A stretch of DNA of 64,000 nucleotides from Streptomyces changanensis (GTDB lineage Bacteria; Actinomycetota; Actinomycetes; Streptomycetales; Streptomycetaceae), in the NCBI RefSeq assembly GCF_024600715.1, contig NZ_CP102332.1, positions 1,426,001-1,490,000 on the forward strand, read 5' to 3'. The position numbers and the translations under genes were made by a program. Below the pieces are notes generated by a model. The model was not told the origin of the DNA and searched no databases. It saw nothing but the letters and a program-made list of their open reading frames with translations. Shown here one piece after another: positions 1 to 6,544 of this stretch (the first letter of the stretch is position 1; each line of letters begins with the position of its first letter).

Positions 1-873
1 GACCCGCAGGAGAAGTTCGACGCGCTCGCGAGGGCCGTCGTCGACAACCTCGCCTCCCCCGACGTCCTCGCGCTGGAGGAGATCCAGGACGACAACGGCG
101 CCAAGAGCGACGGGACCGTCACCGCCGGCGAGACACTGAAGCGGTTCACGGACGCGATCGTCGCCGCCGGCGGACCGGCCTACGCGTGGCGCTCCATCGA
201 CCCGCAGGACGGCAAGGACGGCGGCCAGCCGGGCGGCAACATCCGCCAGGCGTTCCTCTTCAACCCCGCCCGTGTCTCCTTCACCGACCGCGCGGGCGGC
301 GACGCGACGACGGCCACCGAGGTCGTCAAGGAGCGCGGCAAGGCGGCGCTCACCCTCTCCCCCGGCCGGATCGACCCGGCGAACGCCGCCTGGGAGAACA
401 GCCGCAAGCCGCTCGCGGGCGAGTTCACCTTCCGCGGGCGCACGGTCATCGTGGTCGCCAACCACTTCGGCTCGAAGGGCGGCGACGAGTCGATCGTCGG
501 GCACCGCCAGCCGCCGAACCGTTCCTCCGAGGCGCAGCGCCACCAGCAGGCGCGGGTCGTCAACGCCTTCGTCAAGGACGTCCTGGCCGTGCAGCGCAAC
601 GCCGACGTCGTGGTCCTCGGCGACATCAACGACTTCGAGTTCTCCGACACGACCGCGGCGCTCACCGACGGCGGCGCCCTGCACGCGGCCATCACCAGCC
701 TGCCGTGCTCCGAGCGCTACTCGTACGTCTTCCAGGGCAACAGCCAGGTGCTGGACCAGATCCTGACCAGCCCCGGCATCCGCCACTTCAGTTACGACAG
801 CGTGCACATCAACGCGGAGTTCGCCGACCAGAACAGCGACCACGACCCGCAGGTGCTGCGCTTCCGCCCCTGA
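1..873 (+). CDS. Endonuclease/exonuclease/phosphatase-fold protein, C-terminal part (5' truncated by window)
   Basis: An open frame runs from the first base to a TGA at 871-873, so 290 residues are visible and the start lies upstream. The fragment carries the metal-dependent EEP (DNase I-like) signatures: LEEIQDDNG near visible residue 26, VVLGDINDFE at about 204-213, and a terminal SDHDPQVL at about 279-286, in which the Asp-His pair is the usual catalytic end motif. A conserved NHFGSKGGD segment precedes the GDIND motif. Family knowledge: large actinobacterial members are secreted nucleases or phosphodiesterases, often with an N-terminal signal and lamin-tail or OB domains, none of which is visible here. 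Substrate cannot be told from sequence. A strong hairpin follows the stop codon. Confidence 0.85.
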   Translation, partial: DPQEKFDALARAVVDNLASPDVLALEEIQDDNGAKSDGTVTAGETLKRFTDAIVAAGGPAYAWRSIDPQDGKDGGQPGGNIRQAFLFNPARVSFTDRAGGDATTATEVVKERGKAALTLSPGRIDPANAAWENSRKPLAGEFTFRGRTVIVVANHFGSKGGDESIVGHRQPPNRSSEAQRHQQARVVNAFVKDVLAVQRNADVVVLGDINDFEFSDTTAALTDGGALHAAITSLPCSERYSYVFQGNSQVLDQILTSPGIRHFSYDSVHINAEFADQNSDHDPQVLRFRP

Positions 874-889
874 CGCACCCCACCGCTCG

Positions 890-950
890 CGCCCCTGCGG
901 GGCGCCCCCCGGGCGAGGACCTCGCCCGGGGGGCGCGCTCCGCAGGGGCG
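890..950. terminator. Bidirectional hairpin terminator after the EEP nuclease gene
   Basis: A long inverted repeat begins with cgcccctgcgg at 890-900 and ends with ccgcaggggcg at 940-950. An inner G/C stem (cccccgggcgag paired with ctcgcccggggg) lies between. It sits 17 bases after the nuclease stop and before the stop of the convergent gene at 1006, so it could serve both. No U-tract is present, as is usual in this group. Confidence 0.7.
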
Positions 951-1005
951 TTCCGCCTATCCGCTCCACAGGGGCGCCCGGGCGTCCCGCAGGGGCGTTC
1001 CGCCG

Positions 1006-1719
1006 CTACGCGTCCGCGGCGAGGCTGAGCGCGGGCGTGTAGCGGCGCAGCCGACCGCGGACCAGCCCGGGGGAGGTCCGCACCCGGCTCCACTGCGGGG
1101 TGAGCCCTGCGACGCCCCCGCCGGACGCGGCGAGGGCCTCCTCGTGGGCGGCGGCGCTCTCCCACTCGGCGTAACCGAGCACGCGGGTGCCGTCCAGACC
1201 CGTGTGGAAGTGGGCGGAGACGCCCCCGGGGTGCGGCGCCGGGCCGCCGACCAGCGCCTCGAACACCGCGTCCCCCCAGCCCTGTTGGCGGGCTGGATCC
1301 GGTCCGTCGAACTCCACGTCCACCGTCACCACGCGCCCCGGCACCCTGTCGTCGCCCGGCGCGGGCACGACGCTGCGGTGGAGCGCGTACGAGTGGAGCG
1401 CGACGCGCTCGATGCCGGGCACCGCGGCGTCGATCGCGGCGTTCCTGGCGGTGCGTTCGGTGCGGACGAGTTCCTGGTAGTCGTCCTCGGACCGCCACTG
1501 GGAGTAGTGGAGCAGGGTGTCCCCGTCCGCGCCGACGTGGACGGTGTACGAGAGCAGCCCGTCGGTCGGCCACTGCCGTGCGAGCCAGGTGCGGGCGATG
1601 GCGTCGACGGCGGCGCGCTGCCGCTCCGGCGTGCCGACGCGCCAGGTACTGGCCTTGACGAGGCCGACTCCCGGACGGGTGAGGTCGGGGCGGGCGTGCG
1701 GTAGGACGTGCGCGGTCAT
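1006..1719 (-). CDS. Two-domain antibiotic biosynthesis monooxygenase (ABM)-like protein
   Basis: This 237-residue cytosolic protein has no signal or membrane segment. It reads as an internal duplication of the small ABM ferredoxin-like fold. The first half contains LLSYTVHVGADGDTLLHYSQW followed by a helix with YQELVRTERTARN. The second half repeats the pattern with VSAHFHTGLDGTRVLGYAEWES. The conserved SQW and AEW strands are the typical ABM feature. Such proteins act as cofactor-free monooxygenases, heme-degrading enzymes or dimeric stress proteins; no substrate can be assigned. The ATG at 1719 is preceded by gaggcaac and is the natural start. A 16-bp palindrome lies about 67 bases upstream and may be its operator. 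It is transcribed alone, convergent with the nuclease gene. Confidence 0.7.
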   Translation of the reverse strand: MTAHVLPHARPDLTRPGVGLVKASTWRVGTPERQRAAVDAIARTWLARQWPTDGLLSYTVHVGADGDTLLHYSQWRSEDDYQELVRTERTARNAAIDAAVPGIERVALHSYALHRSVVPAPGDDRVPGRVVTVDVEFDGPDPARQQGWGDAVFEALVGGPAPHPGGVSAHFHTGLDGTRVLGYAEWESAAAHEEALAASGGGVAGLTPQWSRVRTSPGLVRGRLRRYTPALSLAADA

Positions 1720-1735
1720 GTTGCCTCCTCGGCCG

Positions 1736-1773
1736 AACTGCCCGGCCGGACCCCGTGGTCCGGCCGGGCAGTT
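1736..1773. terminator. Perfect 17-bp inverted repeat, terminator of the DUF1469/DUF3618/DUF4235 operon
   Basis: The arms aactgcccggccggacc (1736-1752) and its exact complement (1757-1773) are separated by 4 bases. It lies 30 bases past the stop of the minus-strand gene ending at 1803, which is the expected place for an intrinsic terminator. It also sits just upstream of the start at 1719, so part of it may be in that gene's leader. Confidence 0.7.
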
Positions 1774-1785
1774 CCATCCTCAGAG

Positions 1786-1801
1786 CTCAAGCGCGCTTGA
1801 G
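1786..1801. promoter_or_regulatory. Perfect 16-bp palindrome, candidate operator
   Basis: ctcaagcgcgcttgag reads identically on both strands. It lies between the stop of the DUF4235 gene and the start of the ABM-like gene, about 67-82 bases before the latter's start codon. That position and symmetry fit a dimeric regulator site (MarR, PadR or HxlR type). No cognate regulator is adjacent. Confidence 0.4.
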
Positions 1802-1802
1802 G

Positions 1803-2117
1803 TCAATGGTCGGAGGGCCACGTTCCGGTGAGCCTCCGCACCCCGGTCGCGCCACCGCGGTCCACGGCCGCCCGCACCGTCGCGAAGATGGCCCCCTGGA
1901 GGGCGGCGGCGATCAGGACCTCCCGCCAGGAGCGGTCCTCGTCCAACGCGTCGGGGGCGTCACTGCCTCGCCCGACGGCCGCCCACGCCTTGCCGAACAG
2001 CGAGCTCGCGAGGGCACCGCCCGCGAGCCCCAGCAGCAGTCCGACCGGCCGGTACAGCATCTTCTGCTTCCGCTTCGCCTTCTTCGTCGTCACCCGCATG
2101 CCCTTCCGTCCCCTCAT
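1803..2117 (-). CDS. DUF4235 family small membrane protein
   Basis: 104 residues. A basic N-terminus (TTKKAKRKQKM) is followed by a hydrophobic segment (YRPVGLLLGLAGGALASSLFGKAW) and a second short hydrophobic stretch (VLIAAALQGAIFATVRAAVDRGG). This is the DUF4235 pattern of small actinobacterial membrane proteins of unknown function. The ATG at 2117 overlaps the stop of the DUF3618 gene as ATGA, which fixes the start by translational coupling; an internal ATG at 2099 is the alternative. It is the last gene of a three-gene operon, followed by a perfect hairpin. No biochemical role can be inferred beyond association with the envelope. Confidence 0.7.
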   Translation of the reverse strand: MRGRKGMRVTTKKAKRKQKMLYRPVGLLLGLAGGALASSLFGKAWAAVGRGSDAPDALDEDRSWREVLIAAALQGAIFATVRAAVDRGGATGVRRLTGTWPSDH

Positions 2118-2326
2118 CGACGTCCCTTCCCCTGCCGCGACCGGCTCAGGAGCACTCCGGCGAGTACCACCGCCCCCACCGCGGCCGCCACCAGCACCAT
2201 CGGCCGGTGGTCCGCGCGCGCGAACCGCGCCCGCAGATCCGTCTTCGCCACGAGCTGGTCGAGCGTCTCGACCAGCTCCTCGCGCCGTTGCGCCGCTTCG
2301 AGGCGCAGTTCGTCGGGCCGAGTCAT
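2114..2326 (-). CDS. DUF3618 family small membrane-anchored protein
   Basis: 70 residues. The N-terminal 42 residues form an amphipathic, charged helix (RLEAAQRREELVETLDQLVAKTDL) and the C-terminal part is one membrane span (MVLVAAAVGAVVLAGVLL) with a basic end (SRSRQGKGRR). This helix-plus-tail-anchor layout is typical of DUF3618. The start ATG at 2326 overlaps the upstream stop (ATGA) and the stop overlaps the downstream start, so the three genes are coupled. Homologues usually travel with DUF1469 holin-like proteins, as here. Confidence 0.75.
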   Translation of the reverse strand: MTRPDELRLEAAQRREELVETLDQLVAKTDLRARFARADHRPMVLVAAAVGAVVLAGVLLSRSRQGKGRR

Positions 2327-2712
2327 CGGTGGACCGTCTCCTTGATCTCGTCGATGTCCGAGCGGATGCCGTCCATGGCCCGCTCGGGCAGAGGCGGCGC
2401 GGCCTTGCGCAGTTGGGCGCGGCCCGCGAGGGCCAGGGCGCCGGCGGCGGCGAAGAGGACGACGGTCACGATCAGCGCGGCCGCCCAGACCTCCAGCACC
2501 AGCGCGAGGAGCGCCACGCAGGTCCCGGCCAGCGCCATGAGCCCGATGTAGGCGAGGGCGGTCGCGCCCCCGAGCAGACCGCCACCGACTCCGGCCCGCT
2601 TGCCCTTGACGGCCAGTTCGGCCTGTGCGGTGCGCAGTTCGGCCCTGACCAGCTCGGACAGCTGTTCCGAAGCCCGCTTGACCAGCTCGCCGACCGAGGG
2701 TTCTGCGGCCAC
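2323..2712 (-). CDS. DUF1469 (Actinobacteria holin-X / phage holin superfamily) membrane protein
   Basis: 129 residues from a GTG at 2712, which has a good ribosome site (gggagg) 8 bases upstream; an upstream ATG extends the frame but lacks one and adds unconserved residues. An N-terminal amphipathic region (SVGELVKRASEQLSELVRAELRTAQAEL) precedes two hydrophobic hairpin segments (LLGGATALAYIGLMALAGTCVALLA and WAAALIVTVVLFAAAGALALAG). This matches the DUF1469 pattern; despite the holin name these are chromosomal envelope proteins with no phage context. It is first in the operon with DUF3618 and DUF4235, behind a candidate sigma-B promoter. Confidence 0.75.
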   Translation of the reverse strand: MAAEPSVGELVKRASEQLSELVRAELRTAQAELAVKGKRAGVGGGLLGGATALAYIGLMALAGTCVALLALVLEVWAAALIVTVVLFAAAGALALAGRAQLRKAAPPLPERAMDGIRSDIDEIKETVHR

Positions 2713-2752
2713 TCGGATCGCCTCCCTTCCTGTACACGTACGGGTACCCCGG

Positions 2753-2777
2753 GTACCCGCGACGTCCGCCCCCATGC
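2753..2777 (-). promoter_or_regulatory. Candidate sigma-B type stress promoter for the DUF1469 operon
   Basis: On the minus strand GCAT (2777-2774) is followed after 15 bases by GGGTAC (2758-2753). This fits the Streptomyces sigma-B consensus GNNT-N14-16-GGGTAC/T as I recall it. The predicted start point is about 30 bases before the GTG at 2712. A second GGGTAC at 2749-2744 lacks a matching upstream box, and the two form an imperfect inverted repeat. Confidence 0.45.
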
Positions 2778-2855
2778 CACGCTTAAGCACTGCTTCACTT
2801 CGAACCGGAGCAGAACTAAGTGGGCCTACGAGGAGCAGGCCCCCAGACTGCCGGG

Positions 2856-3746
2856 ATGACCCACGATGGCACCGCTCTCCCTCCCTTCGGCCCCGTCCTG
2901 TGCGCGATGGTCACGCCCTTCACCCCCTCCGGTGAGGCGCCGGACCACGACCGGGCCGCGCGGCTCGACACCGACCTCGTGGCCCGGGGGTGCGACGGCC
3001 TGGTCCTCAACGGCACGACCGGCGAGTCCCCCACCACGTCCGACGCCGAGAAGGCCCCGCTCCTCCGGGCGGTGCGGGAGGCGGTCGGGGAGGGCGTGCC
3101 GCTCGTGGCGGGCGTCGGCACGGCGGACACCGCGCACACCACCGAGCTGGCCCGGCAGGCGGAGGCGGCCGGCGCCGACGGCCTGCTCGTCGTCCCGCCG
3201 TACTTCAGCCGACCTCCCCAGGCGGCCGTGGAGGCGCACTTCCGCCGGGTCGCCGACGCGACGGGGCTGCCGCCGGCGCTGTACGACATCCCGGGCCGCA
3301 CGGGTGTGCGGATCGAGCCGGACACGGTGCTGCGACTCGCCGACCATCCGCGGATCGTCGCGGTGAAGGACTGTTCCTACGACCTGCCGGCCGCGACGAA
3401 GGTGCTCGCCCGGACCCCGCTCGCCGTCTACTCGGGGTGCGACGAGCTGGACCTGCCGCTGTACGCGATCGGCGGCGCGGGGTGCGTCAGTACCGTCGCG
3501 AACGCGGCGCCCGGTGCGGTGCGGGCGGTGCTGGACGCGTTCGACGCGGGGGACACGGCCGGTGCCGCCCGGTGGCACCGGCGGCTGCTGCCTCTGACGG
3601 AGCTGATGATGGCGTCGGGACTCCCGGGCGCGGTGACGGTGAAGGCCCTCCTGGACGCGGGCCCGGTCCGCGAACCGCTGCAGCCCGCCGACCGCGGGGC
3701 GGTCGACGGGCTGCGGAGGGCGTACGAGGAGCTGGTCAGCCGCTGA
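2856..3746 (+). CDS. dapA: DapA-family lyase (4-hydroxy-tetrahydrodipicolinate synthase or related aldolase)
   Basis: 296 residues from the ATG at 2856. The family condenses pyruvate, through a Schiff base, with an aldehyde; classic DapA uses aspartate semialdehyde and makes the first dedicated lysine and diaminopimelate precursor. The pyruvate-binding motif GTTGES is at residues 53-58, the proton-relay Tyr143 is in YDIPGRTG, and the Schiff-base Lys171 is in VAVKDCSYD. Length matches the family. An in-frame ATG at 2820 lacks support. dapD lies close by on the opposite strand, which fits lysine biosynthesis, but streptomycetes carry several DapA paralogues and some are other pyruvate aldolases. 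Its last 11 bases overlap the convergent small gene. Confidence 0.8.
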   Translation: MTHDGTALPPFGPVLCAMVTPFTPSGEAPDHDRAARLDTDLVARGCDGLVLNGTTGESPTTSDAEKAPLLRAVREAVGEGVPLVAGVGTADTAHTTELARQAEAAGADGLLVVPPYFSRPPQAAVEAHFRRVADATGLPPALYDIPGRTGVRIEPDTVLRLADHPRIVAVKDCSYDLPAATKVLARTPLAVYSGCDELDLPLYAIGGAGCVSTVANAAPGAVRAVLDAFDAGDTAGAARWHRRLLPLTELMMASGLPGAVTVKALLDAGPVREPLQPADRGAVDGLRRAYEELVSR

Positions 3747-3942
3747 CGACGTTCCGGCCGAGGACGGCGACGTGCTCCAGCACGTCCTCCATCGGGTCGT
3801 CGATCTGGCCGGCGTTGACGAGGGCGACCCGGGGGCCGTTGTGCGCGTGGTCGTTGGTCTCGTCCGCGTGCGCGGCCCCGGCCGAGAACGCTCCGGCCAG
3901 CGCGAGCACTCCGGTGAGCACGAGCGTCCTGGTGATCTTCAT
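3736..3942 (-). CDS. Small secreted peptide of unknown function
   Basis: 68 residues from the ATG at 3942, with a good ribosome site (gaggaac) upstream. Residues 1-27 are a clear Sec signal peptide (MKITRTLVLTG, then an Ala/Gly-rich core, cleavage expected after AAHA). The predicted mature peptide of about 40 residues begins DETNDHAHNGPRV and contains NAGQIDDPMEDVLEHVAVLG. It has no cysteines. I do not recognise it; similar short secreted peptides are common in Streptomyces. The last 11 bases overlap the end of the convergent DapA gene, so the two transcripts are complementary at their 3' ends. Confidence 0.7.
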   Translation of the reverse strand: MKITRTLVLTGVLALAGAFSAGAAHADETNDHAHNGPRVALVNAGQIDDPMEDVLEHVAVLGRNVVSG

Positions 3943-4046
3943 GTACGTTCCTCGCCTTGCCGTTTCGTGTGACCCTGCGTCCACCTGTTAATCGGTCCGG
4001 ACGGCCGCAGGTCACGCGGGATCACACGATCGGTGACGGGCGGGGC

Positions 4047-5030
4047 TCAGTTGTGACTGTGCAGGACGTCGTTGAGGCCGCCCCAGACGGCGTTGTTGGG
4101 GCGGGCCTCGACGGTGCCGGTGACCGAGTTGCGGCGGAAGAGGATGTTCGACGCGCCGGACAGCTCGCGGGCCTTGACGATCTGGCCGTCGGGCAGGGTG
4201 ACGCGCGTACCGGCCGTGATGTACAGACCGGCCTCGACGACGCACTCGTCGCCCAGCGCGATGCCCACGCCCGCCTCGGCGCCGATGAGGCAGCGCTCGC
4301 CGACGGAGATGATGACGTTGCCGCCGCCGGAGAGGGTGCCCATCGTGGAGGCGCCGCCGCCGATGTCGGAACCGTCGCCGATGACGACGCCCGCGGAGAT
4401 GCGGCCCTCGACCATGGACGTGCCGAGCGTGCCGGCGTTGAAGTTGACGAAGCCCTCGTGCATGACGGTGGTGCCGGCCGCGAGGTGCGCGCCGAGGCGG
4501 ACGCGGTCCGCGTCGGCGATGCGCACGCCCTTCGGCGCGACGTAGTCCGTCATACGGGGGAACTTGTCGACGCTGGTCACCTGGAGGTGCATCCCCTCGG
4601 CGCGGGCGTTGAGGCGGACCTTCTCCAGGTCGTCCACGGCGACGGGGCCGAGGCTCGTCCAGGCGACGTTGGCGAGGAGCCCGAAGACGCCGTCGAGGTT
4701 CTGCCCGTGCGGCCGGACGAGCCGGTGGCTGAGCAGGTGCAGGCGCAGGTAGGCGTCGTGCGCGTCGAGCGGCTTCTCGTCCAGCGAGGCGATGGTGGTG
4801 CGCACGGCGACGACCTCGACGCCGCGGCGGGCGTCGACGCCGACGGCCTTGACGGCGCCCTCCCCGAGGAGGTCGACGGCCTGGTCGGGGGTGAGCCGCT
4901 CGGTTCCGGCGGGCCCGGCCGCCTCGGTCAGCTCGGGCGCGGGGAACCAGGTGTCGAGGACGGTGCCGTCGCCGGCGATGGTGGCGAGACCGGCCGCGAC
5001 GGCTCCGGTGGTACGAGGTGCAGAAGTCAT
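4047..5030 (-). CDS. dapD: 2,3,4,5-tetrahydropyridine-2,6-dicarboxylate N-succinyltransferase
   Basis: 327 residues, the length of the actinobacterial DapD class. The enzyme transfers a succinyl group from succinyl-CoA to tetrahydrodipicolinate in the succinylase branch of lysine and meso-diaminopimelate synthesis, in the cytosol. The C-terminal half shows imperfect hexapeptide repeats of a left-handed beta-helix (from [19 protein letters not shown] through [19 protein letters not shown]), with the conserved catalytic-loop segment [17 protein letters not shown]. The start ATG at 5030 is followed by MTSAPRTTG. It is transcribed alone toward the small secreted-peptide gene. The nearby DapA-family gene catalyses the step two before it in the same pathway. 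Confidence 0.95.
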   Translation of the reverse strand: MTSAPRTTGAVAAGLATIAGDGTVLDTWFPAPELTEAAGPAGTERLTPDQAVDLLGEGAVKAVGVDARRGVEVVAVRTTIASLDEKPLDAHDAYLRLHLLSHRLVRPHGQNLDGVFGLLANVAWTSLGPVAVDDLEKVRLNARAEGMHLQVTSVDKFPRMTDYVAPKGVRIADADRVRLGAHLAAGTTVMHEGFVNFNAGTLGTSMVEGRISAGVVIGDGSDIGGGASTMGTLSGGGNVIISVGERCLIGAEAGVGIALGDECVVEAGLYITAGTRVTLPDGQIVKARELSGASNILFRRNSVTGTVEARPNNAVWGGLNDVLHSHN

Positions 5031-5194
5031 GCCCCGAACCTAACCGGCCTCCCGGCTCCCGTGCTAACCGGTCTCAGCCGACGGGCCGCCGCCCCGCCGT
5101 CCCCGCCCCGCCGGGCGGGGAGCCGGCGGCGCGTACGGAACGGCAGGACGGCGGCCCGTGGACGGTGCCGTACGGCGGGGCCGCTGCCCTCAGC

Positions 5195-5401
5195 TCACGG
5201 CGCGAGGCACCCCGTGGCGGGGATCTCCGACGGGACGGCGGGGGCGGCCGGGTCGATGAGCCCGGTGATGTCCGCGGGGGTGGCCGCCAGGCACTGCACG
5301 GTGGCGACCGGGTCGACGACGGCGCCGGCCGACGGCGCGAGGACTCCGAAGGCTCCGAGGACGGCGGCGGTTCCGGCGAGGACGGTGGCGAGACGACGCA
5401 C
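5195..5401 (-). CDS. Second small secreted peptide of unknown function
   Basis: 68 residues from a GTG at 5401, with gggag 6 bases upstream. Residues 1-27 form a Sec signal peptide (MRRLATVLAGTAAVLGAFGV, cleavage near SAGA). The mature part, about 41 residues, starts VVDPVATVQCLAATPADITG and ends ATGCLAP, so it has two cysteines that could form one disulfide. It resembles the short, proline-rich exported peptides seen widely in Streptomyces genomes, without assigned role. It is monocistronic, downstream on its strand of the suf terminator. Confidence 0.65.
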   Translation of the reverse strand: MRRLATVLAGTAAVLGAFGVLAPSAGAVVDPVATVQCLAATPADITGLIDPAAPAVPSEIPATGCLAP

Positions 5402-5653
5402 GAGGACTCCCTTTCACGAAGTGGTCGAGGCCCCGCCCCGTGGCGGGACGGGCCGCTCCGTGGCTGCCCCACCGGCCGCGTGGATACGCGCGCTGTCACC
5501 CGTAGGGGGTGCGGGAAAACGATCCGCCACCCGTGTCGGCCGACGTCACCCCGAGCCGGGGCTCCATCCGGGGCGGGCGGGTCGACGCGGGGCCGGCGGG
5601 TCGACGCGGGGCGCGGGACCCGTGGCCGGGCCGGACCCGGGCCGGTACGCGGA
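5402..5653. other. Non-coding spacer between the secreted-peptide gene and the suf terminator
   Basis: About 250 bases without a supported gene. Near 5575-5612 there is a short direct duplication around cgggtcgacgcgggg. The part next to 5401 must hold the promoter of the secreted-peptide gene, but no convincing -35/-10 pair stands out. Confidence 0.5.
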
Positions 5654-5692
5654 ACGGCCGTGCCCACCGGTGGGACCGGTGGGCACGGCCGT
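5654..5692. terminator. Perfect 18-bp hairpin terminating the suf operon
   Basis: acggccgtgcccaccggt (5654-5671) and its exact complement (5675-5692) flank a 3-base loop. It lies 33 bases beyond the sufT stop codon on the minus strand. It is one of the strongest inverted repeats in the window. Confidence 0.85.
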
Positions 5693-5724
5693 CGCGCCCG
5701 GACGGGGCCGGGGTGAGCCTCGGG

Positions 5725-6063
5725 TCAGACGTTGAAGCCGAGCGCGCGCAGCTGCTCGCGCCCGTCGTCCGTGATCTTGTCCGGGCCCCACGGCGGCATC
5801 CAGACCCAGTTGATCTTCAGCTCGTTGACGATGCCGTCGGTCGCCGCCTTCGCCTGGTCCTCGATGACGTCCGTCAGCGGGCACGCCGCCGAGGTGAGCG
5901 TCATGTCCAGCGTGGCGACGTTGGAGTCGTCGACGTGGATCCCGTAGATGAGGCCCAGGTTCACGACGTCGATCCCCAGCTCGGGGTCGACCACGTCGTA
6001 CAGCGCCTCGCGGACCTCGTCCTCGGACGCGGGCTTCACCGTTGCCGTCTCGTTCTCGCTCAT
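5725..6063 (-). CDS. sufT: SufT / MIP18-family iron-sulfur cluster maturation protein (DUF59)
   Basis: 112 residues from the ATG at 6063, which overlaps the sufU stop (ATGA). The MIP18/DUF59 fold is shown by DEVREALYDVVDPELGIDVVNLGL, the LTSAACPLTD segment with the family's conserved cysteine, and WMPPWGPDKITDDGRE. Members help deliver Fe-S clusters to client proteins under high demand and act downstream of the SUF scaffold. The protein is cytosolic. It is the last gene of the suf operon, followed by a strong terminator, so co-expression with the scaffold and desulfurase is assured. An upstream in-frame start would invade sufU and is rejected. Confidence 0.9.
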   Translation of the reverse strand: MSENETATVKPASEDEVREALYDVVDPELGIDVVNLGLIYGIHVDDSNVATLDMTLTSAACPLTDVIEDQAKAATDGIVNELKINWVWMPPWGPDKITDDGREQLRALGFNV

Positions 6064-6533
6064 GCCGTCTTCCCATCCGCCTTCGCGGGCTCGCCGCCCA
6101 GTGCCTGGGCGGTCGCGTCCTTCCACGCCATCCAGCTCAACAGCGCGCACTTCACCCGGGCCGGGTACTTGGAGACGCCGGCGAACGCGACCGCGTCCTC
6201 CAGCAGCTCCTCCATCGCCTCGTCCGGCTCCAGCCGGCCCTTCGACTGCATCAGCTCCAGGAAGGTGCCCTGGATCCGCTGCGCCTCCTCCAGCTCCTTG
6301 CCGACGAGCAGCTCGTTCAGCACGGAGGCGGAGGCCTGGCTGATGGAACAGCCCTGGCCCTCGTACGACACGTCCGCGATGCGGGAGCCGTCGTACTTCA
6401 CACGGAGCGTGATCTCGTCACCACACGTCGGGTTGACGTGGTGCACCTCGGCGTCGCCGTCCCGCAAGCCCCGCCCGTGCGGGTGCTTGTAGTGGTCCAG
6501 GATGACGTCCTGGTACATCGAATCCAGCTTCAC
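6060..6533 (-). CDS. sufU: SufU-type Fe-S cluster assembly protein / sulfur acceptor
   Basis: 157 residues. SufU receives persulfide sulfur from SufS and passes it to the SufBCD scaffold. The three ligand cysteines are Cys37 (NPTCGDE, with the adjacent Asp39), Cys62 (GQGCSIS) and Cys129 (VKCALLSW), the zinc- and sulfur-binding set of Gram-positive SufU. The inserted region between the second and third Cys that separates SufU from IscU is present. The C-terminal tail after residue 145 is short and Ala/Lys-rich. It lies 11 bases downstream of sufS and overlaps sufT by 4 bases. No SufE-like gene is present, consistent with the SufU-dependent pathway. Confidence 0.95.
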   Translation of the reverse strand: MKLDSMYQDVILDHYKHPHGRGLRDGDAEVHHVNPTCGDEITLRVKYDGSRIADVSYEGQGCSISQASASVLNELLVGKELEEAQRIQGTFLELMQSKGRLEPDEAMEELLEDAVAFAGVSKYPARVKCALLSWMAWKDATAQALGGEPAKADGKTA

Positions 6534-6544
6534 GCGTCAGCCCC

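Noticed and set aside
2323..2712. Prophage holin
   Set aside because: The DUF1469 family is chromosomal; there are no endolysin, tail or integrase genes around it.
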